NCBI GenBank assembly: GCA_905250125.1
Contig: CAJNOL010000875.1
Coordinates: 1-64,000 of the forward strand
Length of the DNA stretch: 64,000 nucleotides
From: Rotaria sordida
Lineage: Eukaryota; Rotifera; Eurotatoria; Philodinida; Philodinidae
Reading direction: 5' to 3'
Positions 52,153 to 64,000 of this stretch are shown here, piece by piece. The position numbers and the translations under genes are program-made. How positions within the stretch are numbered: position 1 is the first letter of the stretch; each line of letters starts with the position of its first letter. A model generated the notes under the pieces. That model did not search any database. It was not told the DNA's origin and was given only the letters and a program-made list of their open reading frames with translations.

Positions 52153-52575
52153 TGGTTTTTTTTTTCTAGTCACTAAAGTCTCTTTCGAAATATAAATGTT
52201 TCAACAACGACTGATATCTTTCGTTGCGGTCTTTGTCAATTATATAAAACGCCTATCTTTTATTTTTTATCAGGATGAAAGTAAAATGCAAAGAAATGAT
52301 GATGAGAAAAAAAACCTGTAAACATGTTATGCAAGTCAGATAACACAAAAAGAAATCATTCCAGCAGTCTGATGATGTTTTCTTTGTTGTTTGTCATTTA
52401 TATTAATATCATTGATCAGTGAATAAAATATTTAATGCCTCTCAAAAAGTGTCGAATATGAAATTTCTCTTCAAAAGAAGAAAAGATTTAGTTTATCGTT
52501 CTATAAAATTTTTCATATTATTATTTTATCATAAAGAATAGTTGCGCATTTTTCTTGACAAAAATTTATGTATAA

Positions 52576-52857
52576 ATGATATCATTTAGATTTCTCATAG
52601 TTCCATTTATATTATTTATCGTTACATTTATACTAATTTTATTAATTTCCTGCATTTGGATGATCTTATTTTATATGCAACCAAATCGAATACCTGTAAA
52701 ATATAAATCATTTTATCAACATAAAAGCAATAAACAAATGAATTCAAAAAATTTTCTTGACAATGATATTGTTCTTAATCAATTACCTAAATTTATTCAC
52801 TCGAAAGAATCTAAACAAACGACAAGAATACAATTACCAACAAACTCCATGCTTTAA
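52576..52857 (+). CDS. Small single-span membrane protein, unknown
   Basis: 93 residues from an ATG: a long hydrophobic N-terminus (residues 5-35, FRFLIVPFILFIVTFILILL and beyond) followed by a polar, Lys/Asn/Gln-rich tail without motifs. It starts 424 bp from the divergent SnoaL-like gene. Codon use is AT-rich, as in neighbouring genes. It could be a small type II protein, the first exon of a larger gene, or chance. Confidence 0.35.
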   Translation: MISFRFLIVPFILFIVTFILILLISCIWMILFYMQPNRIPVKYKSFYQHKSNKQMNSKNFLDNDIVLNQLPKFIHSKESKQTTRIQLPTNSML

Positions 52858-55072
52858 AAAACATGAAATACTCGTCATTCAAATTACATTAATTCTCTAC
52901 ATAGTCTCTTTGTTCAATTGTGATCAATCGTTCAGATTAAATCGAACAAGTACAGCAGCATTATAAATACACATTTGATGTAAGGCACGTATTGATTCAA
53001 CTATATGTAAATCTTAGGTAAAACTTTTTGAAGTGTCGTAAAAAAAAACAGAAAATTTCACAGGGTTTTTCTTGTCTACAAATATGACGTCTTGAGATTA
53101 GATGAATCTCACAAATCTGTACAAGCAGTTATAGTTCAATGCATTGATATTCCCAAATATTCGTTGAATATCATCCCAATAGTGATAGGTTTTCAATCGC
53201 AATGAATATCTCTGCATTGTATGAATAGTATTCATGCTTTTCCTAATTTTCGATAATTTAATTTATTCGTTTTTGTTGACAAGACAAAAGAATTGAAGCA
53301 ACTAAGAAAGAAATGTTCCATTATGATGTTTAGAGGCTAAAAAGTAACAAATTGGAGTGTTTATGTCAAATTGGAGAATTTAGAACAGGATTTCTCAAAA
53401 CTTGTCCGTAGTATAAATAAAAAGTTTTATGATAATACGTATTAAGACTTCGACCAGGATGGGTTCGAGCGAAAAATCATCCTAGGTATTATCCAAAAAC
53501 AATTTGTCTATCTATCCAATGAGACTTCGTGAAACATTTAACTTAATAAAACGCTTTTGTAGTCTTGAATTAATCTACAAAAGTCTCGTAGTGAATCACA
53601 TTAGTTTTTCTGTCTCTTCTTCCTCCCAAATTAGTTTCTTCGATATTTCCAATGAATTCCATTTGAAATTCAGCGAAATCCACTTAGATCTAACAGCACC
53701 TATTGAAGTCTAATCAGTTCTTGAATCCGTGTTTTGTCTTTGCTGATTTAGATTCTATTTCACGAAGCACTAGAAAATGATAACGCCATCCTTTCATAGT
53801 CTAGTATAGGAAAGAGTGGAATCAATGACAAGTGAAAGGTGAAACAATAACAAGCGGTGATCATTAGAATTTTTCTTCAGATCATTTTTCATTAATGAAT
53901 CTTTCGTATCTAATCAATTCTATTTGATTTCTCAAATTTCTATGAACCAAATAAAGATTCTAACTTATTCTGATGAAATCCATACATTGGTTTGCTTTAT
54001 AACAAAAGTGACAAAAAAAGATTTCAACTAAATTAGATCATATAAAAATCAGTTTTGGTTTTCAATGTTTGAATTTTTGGAAAAGATTAAAAACGTTGTA
54101 TGAAAAAATGCATCAAAAAAGTAATCCATTGGATTGTTTCTATAGAAGAATAAAATCAATAAGAAGAAAATTTTAAAATTTTTTTTATGCATCATTCTTA
54201 TAAAAAATTTTAAAATTTTAATTTTATTCGAAAAGAAACGATGTTTTTTTTTCGAGAAAACAGAATGAGTCGTATGGAACGAGATATTGATCTATTTTGT
54301 TTCATTCGGAGTTTTGATAAGTATAATATGAAGACAAAGACCGTCGTGATTTAATTTATTTGATAAGGAACTCGAATCAAATTACTTTATCGGATGAACT
54401 TCTAGAATGTTCAACATTTAACAGTTAATCATTTTGTTTTTCAATATTTCTCAAAAAATTCTCCTTTCAAATACAAAAGTGAAACAACTTTCATTCATTC
54501 GGAAATATTCAATAATATATTGAAGAAATATCGATTTTCTTTATTTTCTCATAAGTTATATATTTCAATCAAATAAACAAGATGAAACATAAAATCATAC
54601 ATATGAAGATGCGATAAAATAGTTTTTTGTGACAGTAAAATCAAAGAAAGTTGAAAGAAAAATAAACAACTAAACAAGACAAAACAACAACATTCAGAAT
54701 AAAAAGATAACAGTAGTTTAAATAAGAGATTCTTCACACATAAACATGAGAAAAAATAAACTAACTTTCAGATCGAAGATTTAATCAGGAAGTTTCTATT
54801 GGAGTAATATATTTTTTCTCATGTTTGTTTTATGAAATACACAAAATCTTTTTTTTTTTGTTTGTTTTTGATTTACATGAAATGAAAAATAACAAATATA
54901 AAGACAAAAACAAAAACAGAACTATAATAATCAGAAAAGAAGAGAAAAAAAAAGTCATTTCGATGGTATAAATTTTGATTTTTTTTTTTCATCGTTTTAA
55001 CTAATTGCACATCAGACATGTCTTTTGTTGTTTTTTTAAATAAATGAAGACAAAGAAAAATTCACTAATAAT
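52858..55072. other. Gene-free stretch
   Basis: About 2.2 kb of AT-rich sequence; short open frames look random. The right end is the 3' flank of LMAN1. Confidence 0.5.
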
Positions 55073-58000
55073 TTATAAATACTTTCGCGAGAGATGATCT
55101 TGTTGTTTTCTAACAATAAACAAACAACAAATATATTATAAAAAAAAGTTTTTATCAATTTACCTGTATGTAAAATATCCAATAAATATAATAATTTGTA
55201 AAGCGATTATAGCAAAGAATGTATATGGTCCTAAGCATGAAGAATCGCCTAAATGAGCAACATTTGGACATTGAACTTGATTTGACTAAAACAAATCAAA
55301 TTTTTATCTTTCGAAGAACAGAAAAAAATAAATTCATTCTATAATACTGATTTCTGTAAAAGTGTATTTGTTTCAGATTTAATTTGTCGAATTGTATCTC
55401 GAAGTTCATTTAATGTTTTTGAATCTACATTCGAATTAACTGCTTGATTTCCTGTATTAACTGGTCGTTGATTATTGAGATTCGTTTGAAGATAATTAAC
55501 TTTTTGTTGAAGATCAGTTAATACTTGTCTATTTATAATCAATCAACAGATTTAATTCAAGAAAAAACTAAACTTCTTTTTCATTTTTTGTATAACTTAC
55601 CCAAAACTTTGAACAGTTCGTGTCATATCAGTATTTGCATTAATAACACGATTTATATCTTGAACTCGAGCTACATCAGCTGGTACATTTGAACCAATAC
55701 TAGGTGTACCCTAGAAAATAAATTTATAGAAATAATAACATATTAATATGTTTTACTTGAGCTTGTCCACCACCAACTGATCCAAATCGTTCAACACGTC
55801 CCAAGAGTTCAGCCATTTTTCTATCAATACTTGTTAATGCTAGACGAATTTGATCTTGACCTTCTAAGATAATACGAAATTCACGATCATATTCTGTTTC
55901 ATACTAAAATAAAAGAAAATAATTATTTTCATAAGTCTATCTATTTAAATACAAACTATTTGTTGTTCATTAAGTGGTGTTGTTGCATCTGGATGATCTT
56001 TTCGATAACTAAATAAATAAATAAAAAAAAAATTGATAAAGTCATTCGAAAAAATAAAGTAAATACAAACTCGGCTTTTTGTTGTTGAAGTTCTTGTTCA
56101 TATTTTTCATATTCTTCTTTATATTTTCTAGCTTGTTCATCAGTTGTTACTTGATTTTGTGCTAAGATTTGTCTATCAGAATATGTATGTGTTAAAAATT
56201 CCAAAACATCATGATCATCAGCAAGACCTCCTGTTGCAGCTGTTACACCAAGATAACCAATTTTAGGTAATTGTATACGATCAATATGTGTACACAATTC
56301 AAATGCATTATCATCTTGTGAAATTCCATTATTAATATAAATCTTTATAAAAGAGAAACTCATGATAAAAAAAAACAAAAACAAAAAGAATCATTGTATT
56401 TCTTACTGTTAATCCTTGATTAATATATTCAATTTTAAGTTGAATAGGTAATGGTTTATTTCGAAAATCTCTTATACAACTGCCTTGAATTTGACTACTA
56501 CCATCATGTTGATGATCATAAAATTTTGTTCCATCATTAAGCATTACAACAATTATCGGATTATTTTGCTAAGAATATAAAAAAAAGAAAAAATTTAATT
56601 TATTTGATTTATCAAATAGAATTTCTTTTTTTTCCTCTCATGATTTTTGTATCGGAGTCATGAATCAGCCAAGTGATCATAGTCATCATGCTGGGATTAA
56701 CACTCCGATATTATTATTGCCATTATTGATTAAGAGACACATATCATTGTCTGTTGTCAGACTAAGGCCTCTGCCCAATAATGGCAATACTTTTATATAG
56801 ATTCGAACAAGTGATCTTTTAATTCAACAACGAATAAAGCAATACAACCATATTAGTTTTGTACAACGTTTAATAAAAAAAGAAACACAAACATATATAT
56901 ATACTAAGATGTCGTGAAAATAAGTTAAACATTCGTCTCGTTATGAATTTTATTTACTGATTAGCTTTTTTTTTGTCAAATTAAATACTATTAAAAACAC
57001 GAATAGATGAAAGTATTATTACAAAACGAACAACGTGAATATGTGAAAGACAATAAGAAGTATTCTTATAATTAGTAACTTACTAGTTGAGTAGTCTAAA
57101 AATATAAGTGGGAATAATGAATGTTTTTGCTTTTGGTATTTAGTGAAATGATTTAACTTTTGTAGAGTAAAAAAACAAATATATTTTATTAATATAAAAC
57201 TTACCAATGCATCATTGTCAAATGAATCAAGAAAAATGCCTAATCCTTTCCATTGATCATTGGAACCGAAAACACTACCTTCCACACCTGGATTTTCCGT
57301 AAACCAAATAGCCTAATCAAATTAAAAAAAACTGAATTATAATGTGTTTCTCTTTATAAAATTTAAGATTAAATATGCTAAAACCCTCAGTATTTAAAGA
57401 ATTAGTCGATCCACAGATTTTACTCTTTGAATTTTTTAATTGATCGTTCTGTAAAAATTTAAAATAATATTCCTGATTACAAGATTTGAGATATGAAAAA
57501 AAATTTTCTAAACTACAATTGCAGATAAAGTGACTATTCAATATAAACTTTGTTGATCTTCTAATTCTGTATTTCTCGTTTTCCATCTCTCTATTTAACT
57601 TAAGAATACTGTATATATTTACTATCAGAGCTATTGACGGATTAGCCCGTTTTGCGTCAATCCATCCGACCCTTAACCCGCGGGTCGGGTTGAATCTCTG
57701 ACGGATCACGAATTTCTCGGGTCAGATTATATTTTTACGTGAATCCGCGGGTTCAAGTCGTTTATGAATTTTGCTTTTCATCTTTAATTTTTTCTTTCTC
57801 CATAGATTTACCCATGCATTTATTTCATTTCAAACTTCCACCAATGATCGGTTGTGTCTCTCCTACTAATTCTTACTTTAGCATCAAGATTCTCTCTATC
57901 AGTTGTATTGACTATATCTTGATTCTAGTCGTTCACCTAATTGTTTTGAAGCATACTCATATATGAACGCGCTTCTCTTTCGAGACTTGTTTACACAAAA

Positions 58001-59169
58001 TACTAAGTTCGATCGTTTTTTTTGCATCTTCACATTTTTCCTGTTCGCTTCATCTTTTTTTAATAGTTTTCTCGTTCGTTTTGTCTTTTTCGAGCAGAGT
58101 GATGCAACAAAAGAATCTATCTTTTCGTACGTGTATTAGTTTTTAATATAGTTTGTAGTCAATGCCTCGTTCAAACTTTTCTAACAAGTTCAGTTACTGT
58201 CGAAACGCAGTTTCCTCACGTTGTCCTTGTTTATTGTGCTCGCAAATCGAGTACAAAACCAAACTTATCGAAAGACTTGTAATTAGTTTGACCACTTTAC
58301 AAAACAGGAATGAATGATATATAGTCTATCTAATTCTCAATTTTTTTACAATGTGAACATGAGCATATGCTGTTACTTTCACTGAACTCTTCATCTCCGT
58401 GAGCTGAACTTCAAATTTTGTAATACTTATGCATGTATTCAGAAATAAAAGCTAATATTTTAATGGTCAAAATATTTGTATTAATAAAATGAATGTATCG
58501 ATTTGCTAAACTTGTGAATTTTTTATAGATACTATCACAATTAAATTTGCATTAAGTGCCGGACAGCCCGTGACGGGTTCAAGGATCGTCAATCCGTGGA
58601 GTAGCTCACGGGTTGGGTCAAAAAAAATCACTCACCAACATCTCTGTTTACTACTTCATTTACATAAACAAAAATTATATTCATAGAAAAGTAATTATTT
58701 ATTCTCTTACCATTCCATCAGCACCAAGCCGACCACGTCCTGTTACGCGTAATTTTACATCAAGAAGCCAACTATCGGCTGATAATGTATTTTTACTCCA
58801 AACCCAACCTAAAAAAAAAGAAGAAATAAATCATTCCTTCTTATTCATAAACCAGAATCTTCAAACCTTTTTGACTACGAATCGATGGTGTAATACGGAT
58901 TTGTTCATCACTGGCAATAGCACCTTAATAAAAAACAAAAAAAAAAAAGAAAATTATTTAATTATATAATATCTCAATTAATAAAACTTGCTTCCACCAA
59001 ATGTCCAAAATGGTATACTTCCATCTTTAAATGCAAGATTAGGACCTTTAAATGATAGTTTATATTCAAATCTTTTTACTAATTGTGGATTTGTTATAGA
59101 TGGATCAGTATAAGAAAAAACATATATAATTGAACAATATATTGTTAAAATAAATAGATGAAAATTCAT
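55073..59169 (-). CDS. LMAN1: ERGIC-53 / LMAN1 cargo lectin
   Basis: Twelve exons: 59169-58992, 58923-58867, 58808-58711, 57312-57205, 56568-56407, 56342-56071, 56008-55957, 55903-55757, 55710-55601, 55528-55348, 55285-55164, 55109-55073. They give 507 residues (human LMAN1 has 510). A signal peptide precedes the L-type lectin domain, which aligns with human throughout: FEYKLSFKGPNLAFKDGSIP, VTGRGRLGADGMAIWF, SFDNDALQNNP, FYDHQHDG, TAATGGLADDHDVLEFL. The Asp, Asn, His and Gly-Gly-Leu residues that bind calcium and mannose are present. A Glu/Gln-rich coiled coil follows, then a luminal CPNVAHLGDSSC pair and one transmembrane helix. The tail ends RKYL where human ends KKFF. The protein ferries glycoproteins from ER to ERGIC. 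The first intron is GC-AG; introns 3 and 4 are 1,398 and 636 bp. Confidence 0.95.
56640..56900. repeat. Inverted-repeat-bearing insert in LMAN1 intron 4
   Basis: ATTGCCATTATTG and CAATAATGGCAAT form a perfect 13-bp inverted pair separated by about 55 bp. Just beyond, the minus strand reads GTTCGAATC, a Pol III B-box-like word. The intron is ten times the usual size, so inserted DNA is likely; the class is unclear. Confidence 0.35.
57630..58620. repeat. GC-rich repeat-like insert in LMAN1 intron 3
   Basis: Both edges are unusually GC-rich: near 57645-57700 and 58565-58618 each contains AGCCCGT, GTCAATCC and a CGGGT-GGGT word, in the same order. The left edge also holds the palindrome ACCCGCGGGT. 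The roughly 900 bp between are AT-rich and non-coding. The paired edges suggest an inserted element about 1 kb long. I cannot assign a class. Confidence 0.35.
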
Positions 59170-59597
59170 TTCAAAAATCTATCGATCTGACGTTAAAAAT
59201 GATTGAATATGAATATAATGTAACTATGATAAAAATCTAAACATACAAAAACAAGAACAATCTCAATAAGCGATCTCATTCATACACGTGTGCATGTACA
59301 TTTCCTTTCATCCAAATAGCAATAAATATTTGACCTATCATAAATTTTGATTTTATCAATTATATAAAATCATTTTTTTAAAACAAAGTCACATTATTTT
59401 TGATAAATAACACATTATTAATTCTTATTTGAAATAATAAATCTTTTAAAATAATATAAATTAATATTACTCTTCATTGGATGAAATTTTTATCCAATGA
59501 AATATATTATTGGAAATTTTACTTGAATAAAGAAATGTCTTGTCATAATAATAGTAAAATTTCTTTTCTATTTTTTGCTTCTATTTCATATTTATAA
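59170..59597. promoter_or_regulatory. Divergent promoter region between LMAN1 and SNAPC4
   Basis: 428 bp separate the two start codons, which face away from each other. It contains TATAAA-like words near 59358 and 59590, but no element can be assigned with confidence. Confidence 0.45.
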
Positions 59598-62500
59598 ATG
59601 AGTTCAACAGTTTCTTCTATATTTAGTGCTAGTAATCTATCAAATCATTATAAATTTAATGATGATATTAATCTTTATGAATTATTTTCATCATCATTAT
59701 CAAATAATACACCAATATTAACATCAGCATTTAATAGTTGTTATCAAAAAGCACTTCTTTCATTAAATGAACATTTTGACGATATAGATACACAAACATT
59801 ATTATCTTTAAAAAAAAATTTATCATCATATAATGTAAATGAAAATGATTTTGATGAAACTATTTTTCCAAATCGTTCATTAACACCAGCATTAACAACA
59901 ATATGTCAATGGCGTCATGAACAATTTTTAAATGAAAAATTTCTTCGATTATTTATACCAATTGTTATTGAAAATATGTATTCAATAGTTTTACATTGGA
60001 TTGAACTTGAATTAAAAAATGAAGAAGAACGTGCAAGTAAAAATGAACAAAATAAAAATGATTTAAAAAATAAATTATATGAATTAAAATTTATGGAAAA
60101 ATCAATTAATATTGAAAAATTATATGAATTAAGTGGAAATTCAAAAGATATTTTAATTGAACAAGTTGATTGGAAATTAATTGGAACAAAAATGAGAAGT
60201 GCAGGTAGTTTTAAATATTTTGATGAATCTTCATTAAAACGTATATGGAAACATCGTGGTCAATATGAATTAAATAATTCATGGTCTAATAAAGAAGATG
60301 AAATTTTAAATCAATTAGTTGAACAATTGGGTTATGGAAAATGGTTAGAAATTTCACAACATGAAATATTTCAAGTAAAAAGATATTTACAAAAAGAAAA
60401 AAAAAATAATTATCAAAAATATATAACGAATTATTTTATTATTTCAGAAAAATAAAAAATCAGCATATATGTGTGCACAACGATATATGTCAAAAAATAA
60501 TAAACTATATTCAAAAAGGTAAAGAATAAAATAAAAGTCTTAATCAATCTTAAAGTTAGATGAATTTTTTTCGAAGATTTGAGACTTACTGTTTTGTAAC
60601 TATGTTATTTCATAATAATTTTAATAGGATATAAATTATTAAAGCAAATATATACAGGATGTTTAGAAAATCCGAACGCAAAAAACAAGACGTGAATAGC
60701 TCATCAGCAATTCAAAAGATTTATATATTTTTTTTGTTACAATTTGATCACATATTCATTAAAATTTTCAAATAGAATGTCTGTATCTATAGAAATCAGA
60801 ATTAAAATAATGGGTGAACTAGAATAAATGATCGCGTTTTGTATTTTATTTTTTCATCATCTAATACGTTTTATTAAAAAGTAATATATACCAAAATATG
60901 CAGCGTGAAAAGTTTATTTTATGAAAGGGCACTCTTAGTTTTCAAAACAGACACAAAATTCTGTGAACAGGATCATTTGTTGGTACATGACGAGTTCCTT
61001 TTCTTATTTCATCAATTAATGAATCATAGTTTTTAGCTTTATTCCATTGACTATGTCTCATAATTGTTTAGCTATTTGAACCGATGTTATGCTATCATCA
61101 AGCATTCGTATAACTACTTTTCGTAGGTCTTCAGATTTAATTTTTTTTTAATTAACTAACACATTTATGCAGACGTGACTTGTTATTTCGGATCGGATCA
61201 CAAAAACATAGTTCATATGGAGCCGGGTTACGAAAAAATTTTTCAACTTCAGGATGGATGTGAAGTCTGAACATTTTGCAGATTAAAAAGGCAATCGAAA
61301 TATGTTTTTCATTTAAAAGTTTTATAAGAGAGCATAGAAAAGTTTAGTAGAAGAAAAAGTTATGTATTGCACGATCTTTTCTTCTACTCCACCGACTTTT
61401 CTTTATTGGCTTTGGACAACGATGCATAACGAGTACATTGTATGTTCCATGGTCTCATATAGGTTGCAGGTTGTATACATAAGAAAAGAAAGACAAATCA
61501 GAAAACATTTTATCACATAACTGTATTGTCCCAATTCCAGAACATCTGCGGAATGTCAGAGACATGTCCTTTTTCTCCAACTGCGATATGAAAGGAAAAA
61601 AAAATGATTGAGAAATTGATTTTCTCGACAGATAAAGGAGAGTGGTCGATACTAGATTTCGGCTCGGATCGGATTACAAGAATTTGACCCATGCCGGACA
61701 CTGTTGTAGATTGTAGAGCTTTGTCATGCTGCATCGTGTAGTATATTTTGTGTTTTAACAAAACGTATTATATAATGAAAAAATAAAATACAAAATCTGA
61801 TCATTTATTCTTGTCCACCTGTTAGTTTTATTGATGATCCAATTCGAGTCTGGTACGATTGTAAAATGAAAGGTGCAAGTCGAATTCGGCAAAAACACTC
61901 CAACTGATCCACATTCCAGCGATTTTGTGAAACTGGTACTGACGAAAATAATCGGTCTATTGCACAAGCTTGCTCATTATCACAAACGACAACATACCGG
62001 TTTAGGATGGAACATTTCTTATTAAAGCGATACAAGATACAATTTGTTCAACAGTTCTCCGATGTAGAGTTACATAGACCGAACACTGGATTCTAACTCA
62101 TTTCTACAAGCATAATTTTTTCTTCAGTAATTACTCTATGTTCATCGATTTTCGATAATATTGATTGCAAAAAAATGACTGGAACTTGTTGCAGTTGCAA
62201 CGTTTAGTTGGCGTGTTTTTTCCATATTCAATTTGTAGTTATCGTTTCACACTATTGGCTTATACGAATTTGACCATGAATAAAATTATTTTATATAGTG
62301 ACTTCTTTGTATGCAGATATTTTACCTGAAAACTTTTAATGAATATATGATCAAACTGTAAAAAGAAAAGTGTTTAAATCTGTCGAATTGTTGACGAGCT
62401 ATTTATATTTTTCGCTTTTCGTTCGGTCTTTTGGAATATCATGTAGAATTTTTAAGACATTTAAGAAATATACACAGTACAAAAAAAACAAGACTATGAA

Positions 62501-64000
62501 TATTTTTGATCACCAAATTTATTATGAATACAATAACAGTCATACTTTTACATAAATAAAAAAAAGAGAGAAATAAAACAATTACACACAATAGAATGAA
62601 TAGTAAAAACATAGAGTTATAGAACGTGGCTAGATGATGAGAAGACATACACTCACATTCTATTTTATGAATTTTTTGAGGTTATAGGATTATTTGGATA
62701 AGATGGAATTATTATTATGATTATTTAACTTTCTCCTATCGATAAATTATCTTTTGAACAAAAGTGCATTATCTATCATAAACACACTATATATTACTCA
62801 TAAACATTAATTATCTATCACTCATTTCGTACTAATACATTCTGTAATCAAAAGATCATTTTTTCCAAAAATAACATCAAAAGAGCTAAAGTTATTTTAG
62901 AATTTATTCAATGATGAATATGTCGATAATAAGTGCTCATTAAATTAAATTCTTTTATTAACTTTAACCTATTTATTAGTGTTTCTTATGATTTATTAGA
63001 GTGGAATTAATTAAATATCATTCTGCCTCGAGAATCTTATTTAAGATATTAAGGTTCAAAGAACTATATATTTTTTTCTTTGTCCTTGTTTCAAGCAAAA
63101 TAAAATTAGAATGCATAACAAATAAAGAATATGCGTAATTTGATAATGTATACATTAAAATACATCAAAACTAATGCCGTCATAGGTATTAACAGATATA
63201 TCAGTGTGAATTTTAAGGTCAAAGTACTTTATTAAAAACTGTCAAAGGTTAATTTTGAGATATTTTCTCAATATATAAATTCAGAATTCAAGCATGATAG
63301 AATTAATGAAATATTATTTAACTTCTCGTACTATATTCTTAAAGAATCTTCTAATAAAACTAAATATATATTTCTTAAAACATTCCTAGGTCAAGTATCA
63401 TATTACATAATTAAAAGATAGAATATATATATATATTTTAATATAACCAATTCTAATTTCCATTAATATAATTAATATTCATTATTCTTTTCAAGATTCA
63501 ATTTTCGATAGACATGTTTTCGAACTTTTAGCAGCAATGTTATATACTTATTTGATATATTGGCTATTTGTATGTATATAATTTATAGTTCTGTTTAGTT
63601 TAACATTTCCTATGAATGTAAAAAAAGCATTTTATCAAATTAAACACTCTCTATAGTTGATAGGCTTCAAAATTTTCTGTATAAAATCGATTGACATTCA
63701 TTATTTTTTGTTTTTCTAGTAACAGAAATATATTTATTTCTATTTGTGAATCTGTTAAGAACACTTGACAAGTATCATCGAAAAAAAAACCAATCATATT
63801 ATTTTAAAATCTTGTTCATAAACATAAAAATCTATTACTTATTTTGTTTAAATATTCTAGACGTTTTACACGAATTGAAAAAGATCGTCTCTTATCTATA
63901 TATAAATATCGTTGTTCAGTAATAAAAGATTATCGTTTTTCTGTTGCTCATGCTGCTTATCTACTTGGTGATCGTTGTATACGTGAAATAACTCATGTAT
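59598..64000 (+). CDS. SNAPC4: SNAPc subunit 4 (SNAP190-like Myb protein), 5' part
   Basis: Exons 59598-60374, 60448-60518 and 63861 to the window edge; junctions keep phase (Q|K and AG|A). The N-terminal helical region matches SNAP190 in layout. The segment QVDWKLIGTKMRSAGSFKYF, followed by a LKRIWKHRGQYELNNSWSNK stretch, corresponds to the human DWEKISNINF...IRKFWQN...EWSREEE region. The first clear Myb repeat is SWSNKEDEILNQLVEQLGYG then KW, ending across the splice in KSAYMCAQRYMSKNNKLYSK. A second repeat begins RRFTRIEKDRLLSIYKY. SNAP190 binds the proximal sequence element of snRNA genes for Pol II and Pol III. Intron 60519-63860 is 3,342 bp, by far the largest here. The 3' part is outside the window. 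Confidence 0.85.
60651..61160 (-). mobile_element. Decayed mariner/Tc1-like fragment inside SNAPC4 intron 2
   Basis: TACAGGATGTTTAGAAAATC at 60651 resembles a mariner-type terminal repeat next to a TA. On the minus strand, a short reading block (SEDLRKVVIRMLDDSITSVQ, then IAKQL) at about 61140-61065 looks like the helix-turn-helix start of such a transposase. It is followed in another frame by RHSQWNKAKNYDSLIDEIRK. No intact frame or second terminal repeat was found, so this is a worn remnant. Confidence 0.35.
61161..63850. other. Remainder of SNAPC4 intron 2
   Basis: The words TTTCGGATCGGATCACAA (61187) and TTTCGGCTCGGATCGGATTA (about 61659) are related copies about 470 bp apart, pointing to a duplicated or repeated segment. 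Two overlapping minus-strand open frames at 61755-62035 have no recognisable family. The last 1.2 kb is plain AT-rich DNA. Confidence 0.4.

Noticed and set aside
57317-57709. 130-residue minus-strand frame in LMAN1 intron 3
   Set aside because: It lies wholly inside an intron across the GC-rich insert edge and shows no family motifs.
61755-62035. Two overlapping minus-strand frames in SNAPC4 intron 2
   Set aside because: Neither matches a family that I know, and both sit in repeat-like DNA within the intron.

Overview
The window is AT-rich animal DNA, most probably from a bdelloid rotifer. The reasons are: most introns are 49-63 bp with plain GT-AG ends; the genes are clearly metazoan (FLI/ERG-type ETS factor, LMAN1 cargo lectin, SNAPC4, NHL-1/TRIM32-like ligase, a neuropeptide-type precursor); a degenerate tract resembles the TGTGGG repeat I recall as the bdelloid telomere unit; and a condensation-type acyltransferase of microbial kind is present. 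The rotifer assignment is inference, because no species-level marker was tested.

Layout. 1-1510: last exons of an unrecognised nuclear-type gene (+). 6534-9279: RING/B-box/coiled-coil/NHL gene (-). 12793-13740: broken acyltransferase (+), followed by a tRNA-like repeat. 15720-15985: telomere-like G-rich tract. 16858-17499: four-helix membrane ORF (+). 17500-26480: gene-free repeat zone with a 40-bp minisatellite, a 1.37-kb TIR element carrying ten GACTAGTC palindromes, a CCTTCTT array, a nine-unit 22-24-bp array and a foldback hairpin. 26482-35256: compact gene cluster: GPX (+), ARM-TIR-SAM (-), Cys-rich type I membrane protein (-), ETS factor (-). 35257-46027: gene desert, possibly holding the ETS 5' exons. 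46028-48298: CABIT-like protein (-). 50121-50193: tRNA-Val(UAC). 50922-52152: convergent neuropeptide-type precursor (+) and secreted SnoaL-like protein (-). 52576-52857: small membrane ORF (+). 55073-59169: LMAN1 (-). 59598 to the window end: SNAPC4 5' part (+), split by a 3.3-kb intron.

The genes form no single pathway. Convergent pairs (GPX/TIR; neuropeptide/SnoaL) are separated by 91 and 169 bp, and LMAN1 and SNAPC4 diverge from a 428-bp spacer. Exon models were built by hand from splice signals, reading-frame phase and family similarity. Most junctions are phase-consistent, but none is backed by RNA data. The most unusual items are the ARM-TIR-SAM protein with its SARM1-like catalytic Glu but reordered domains, the single-copy amidated-peptide precursor, the GACTAGTC element inside a minisatellite, the telomere-like tract, and two GC-AG introns.
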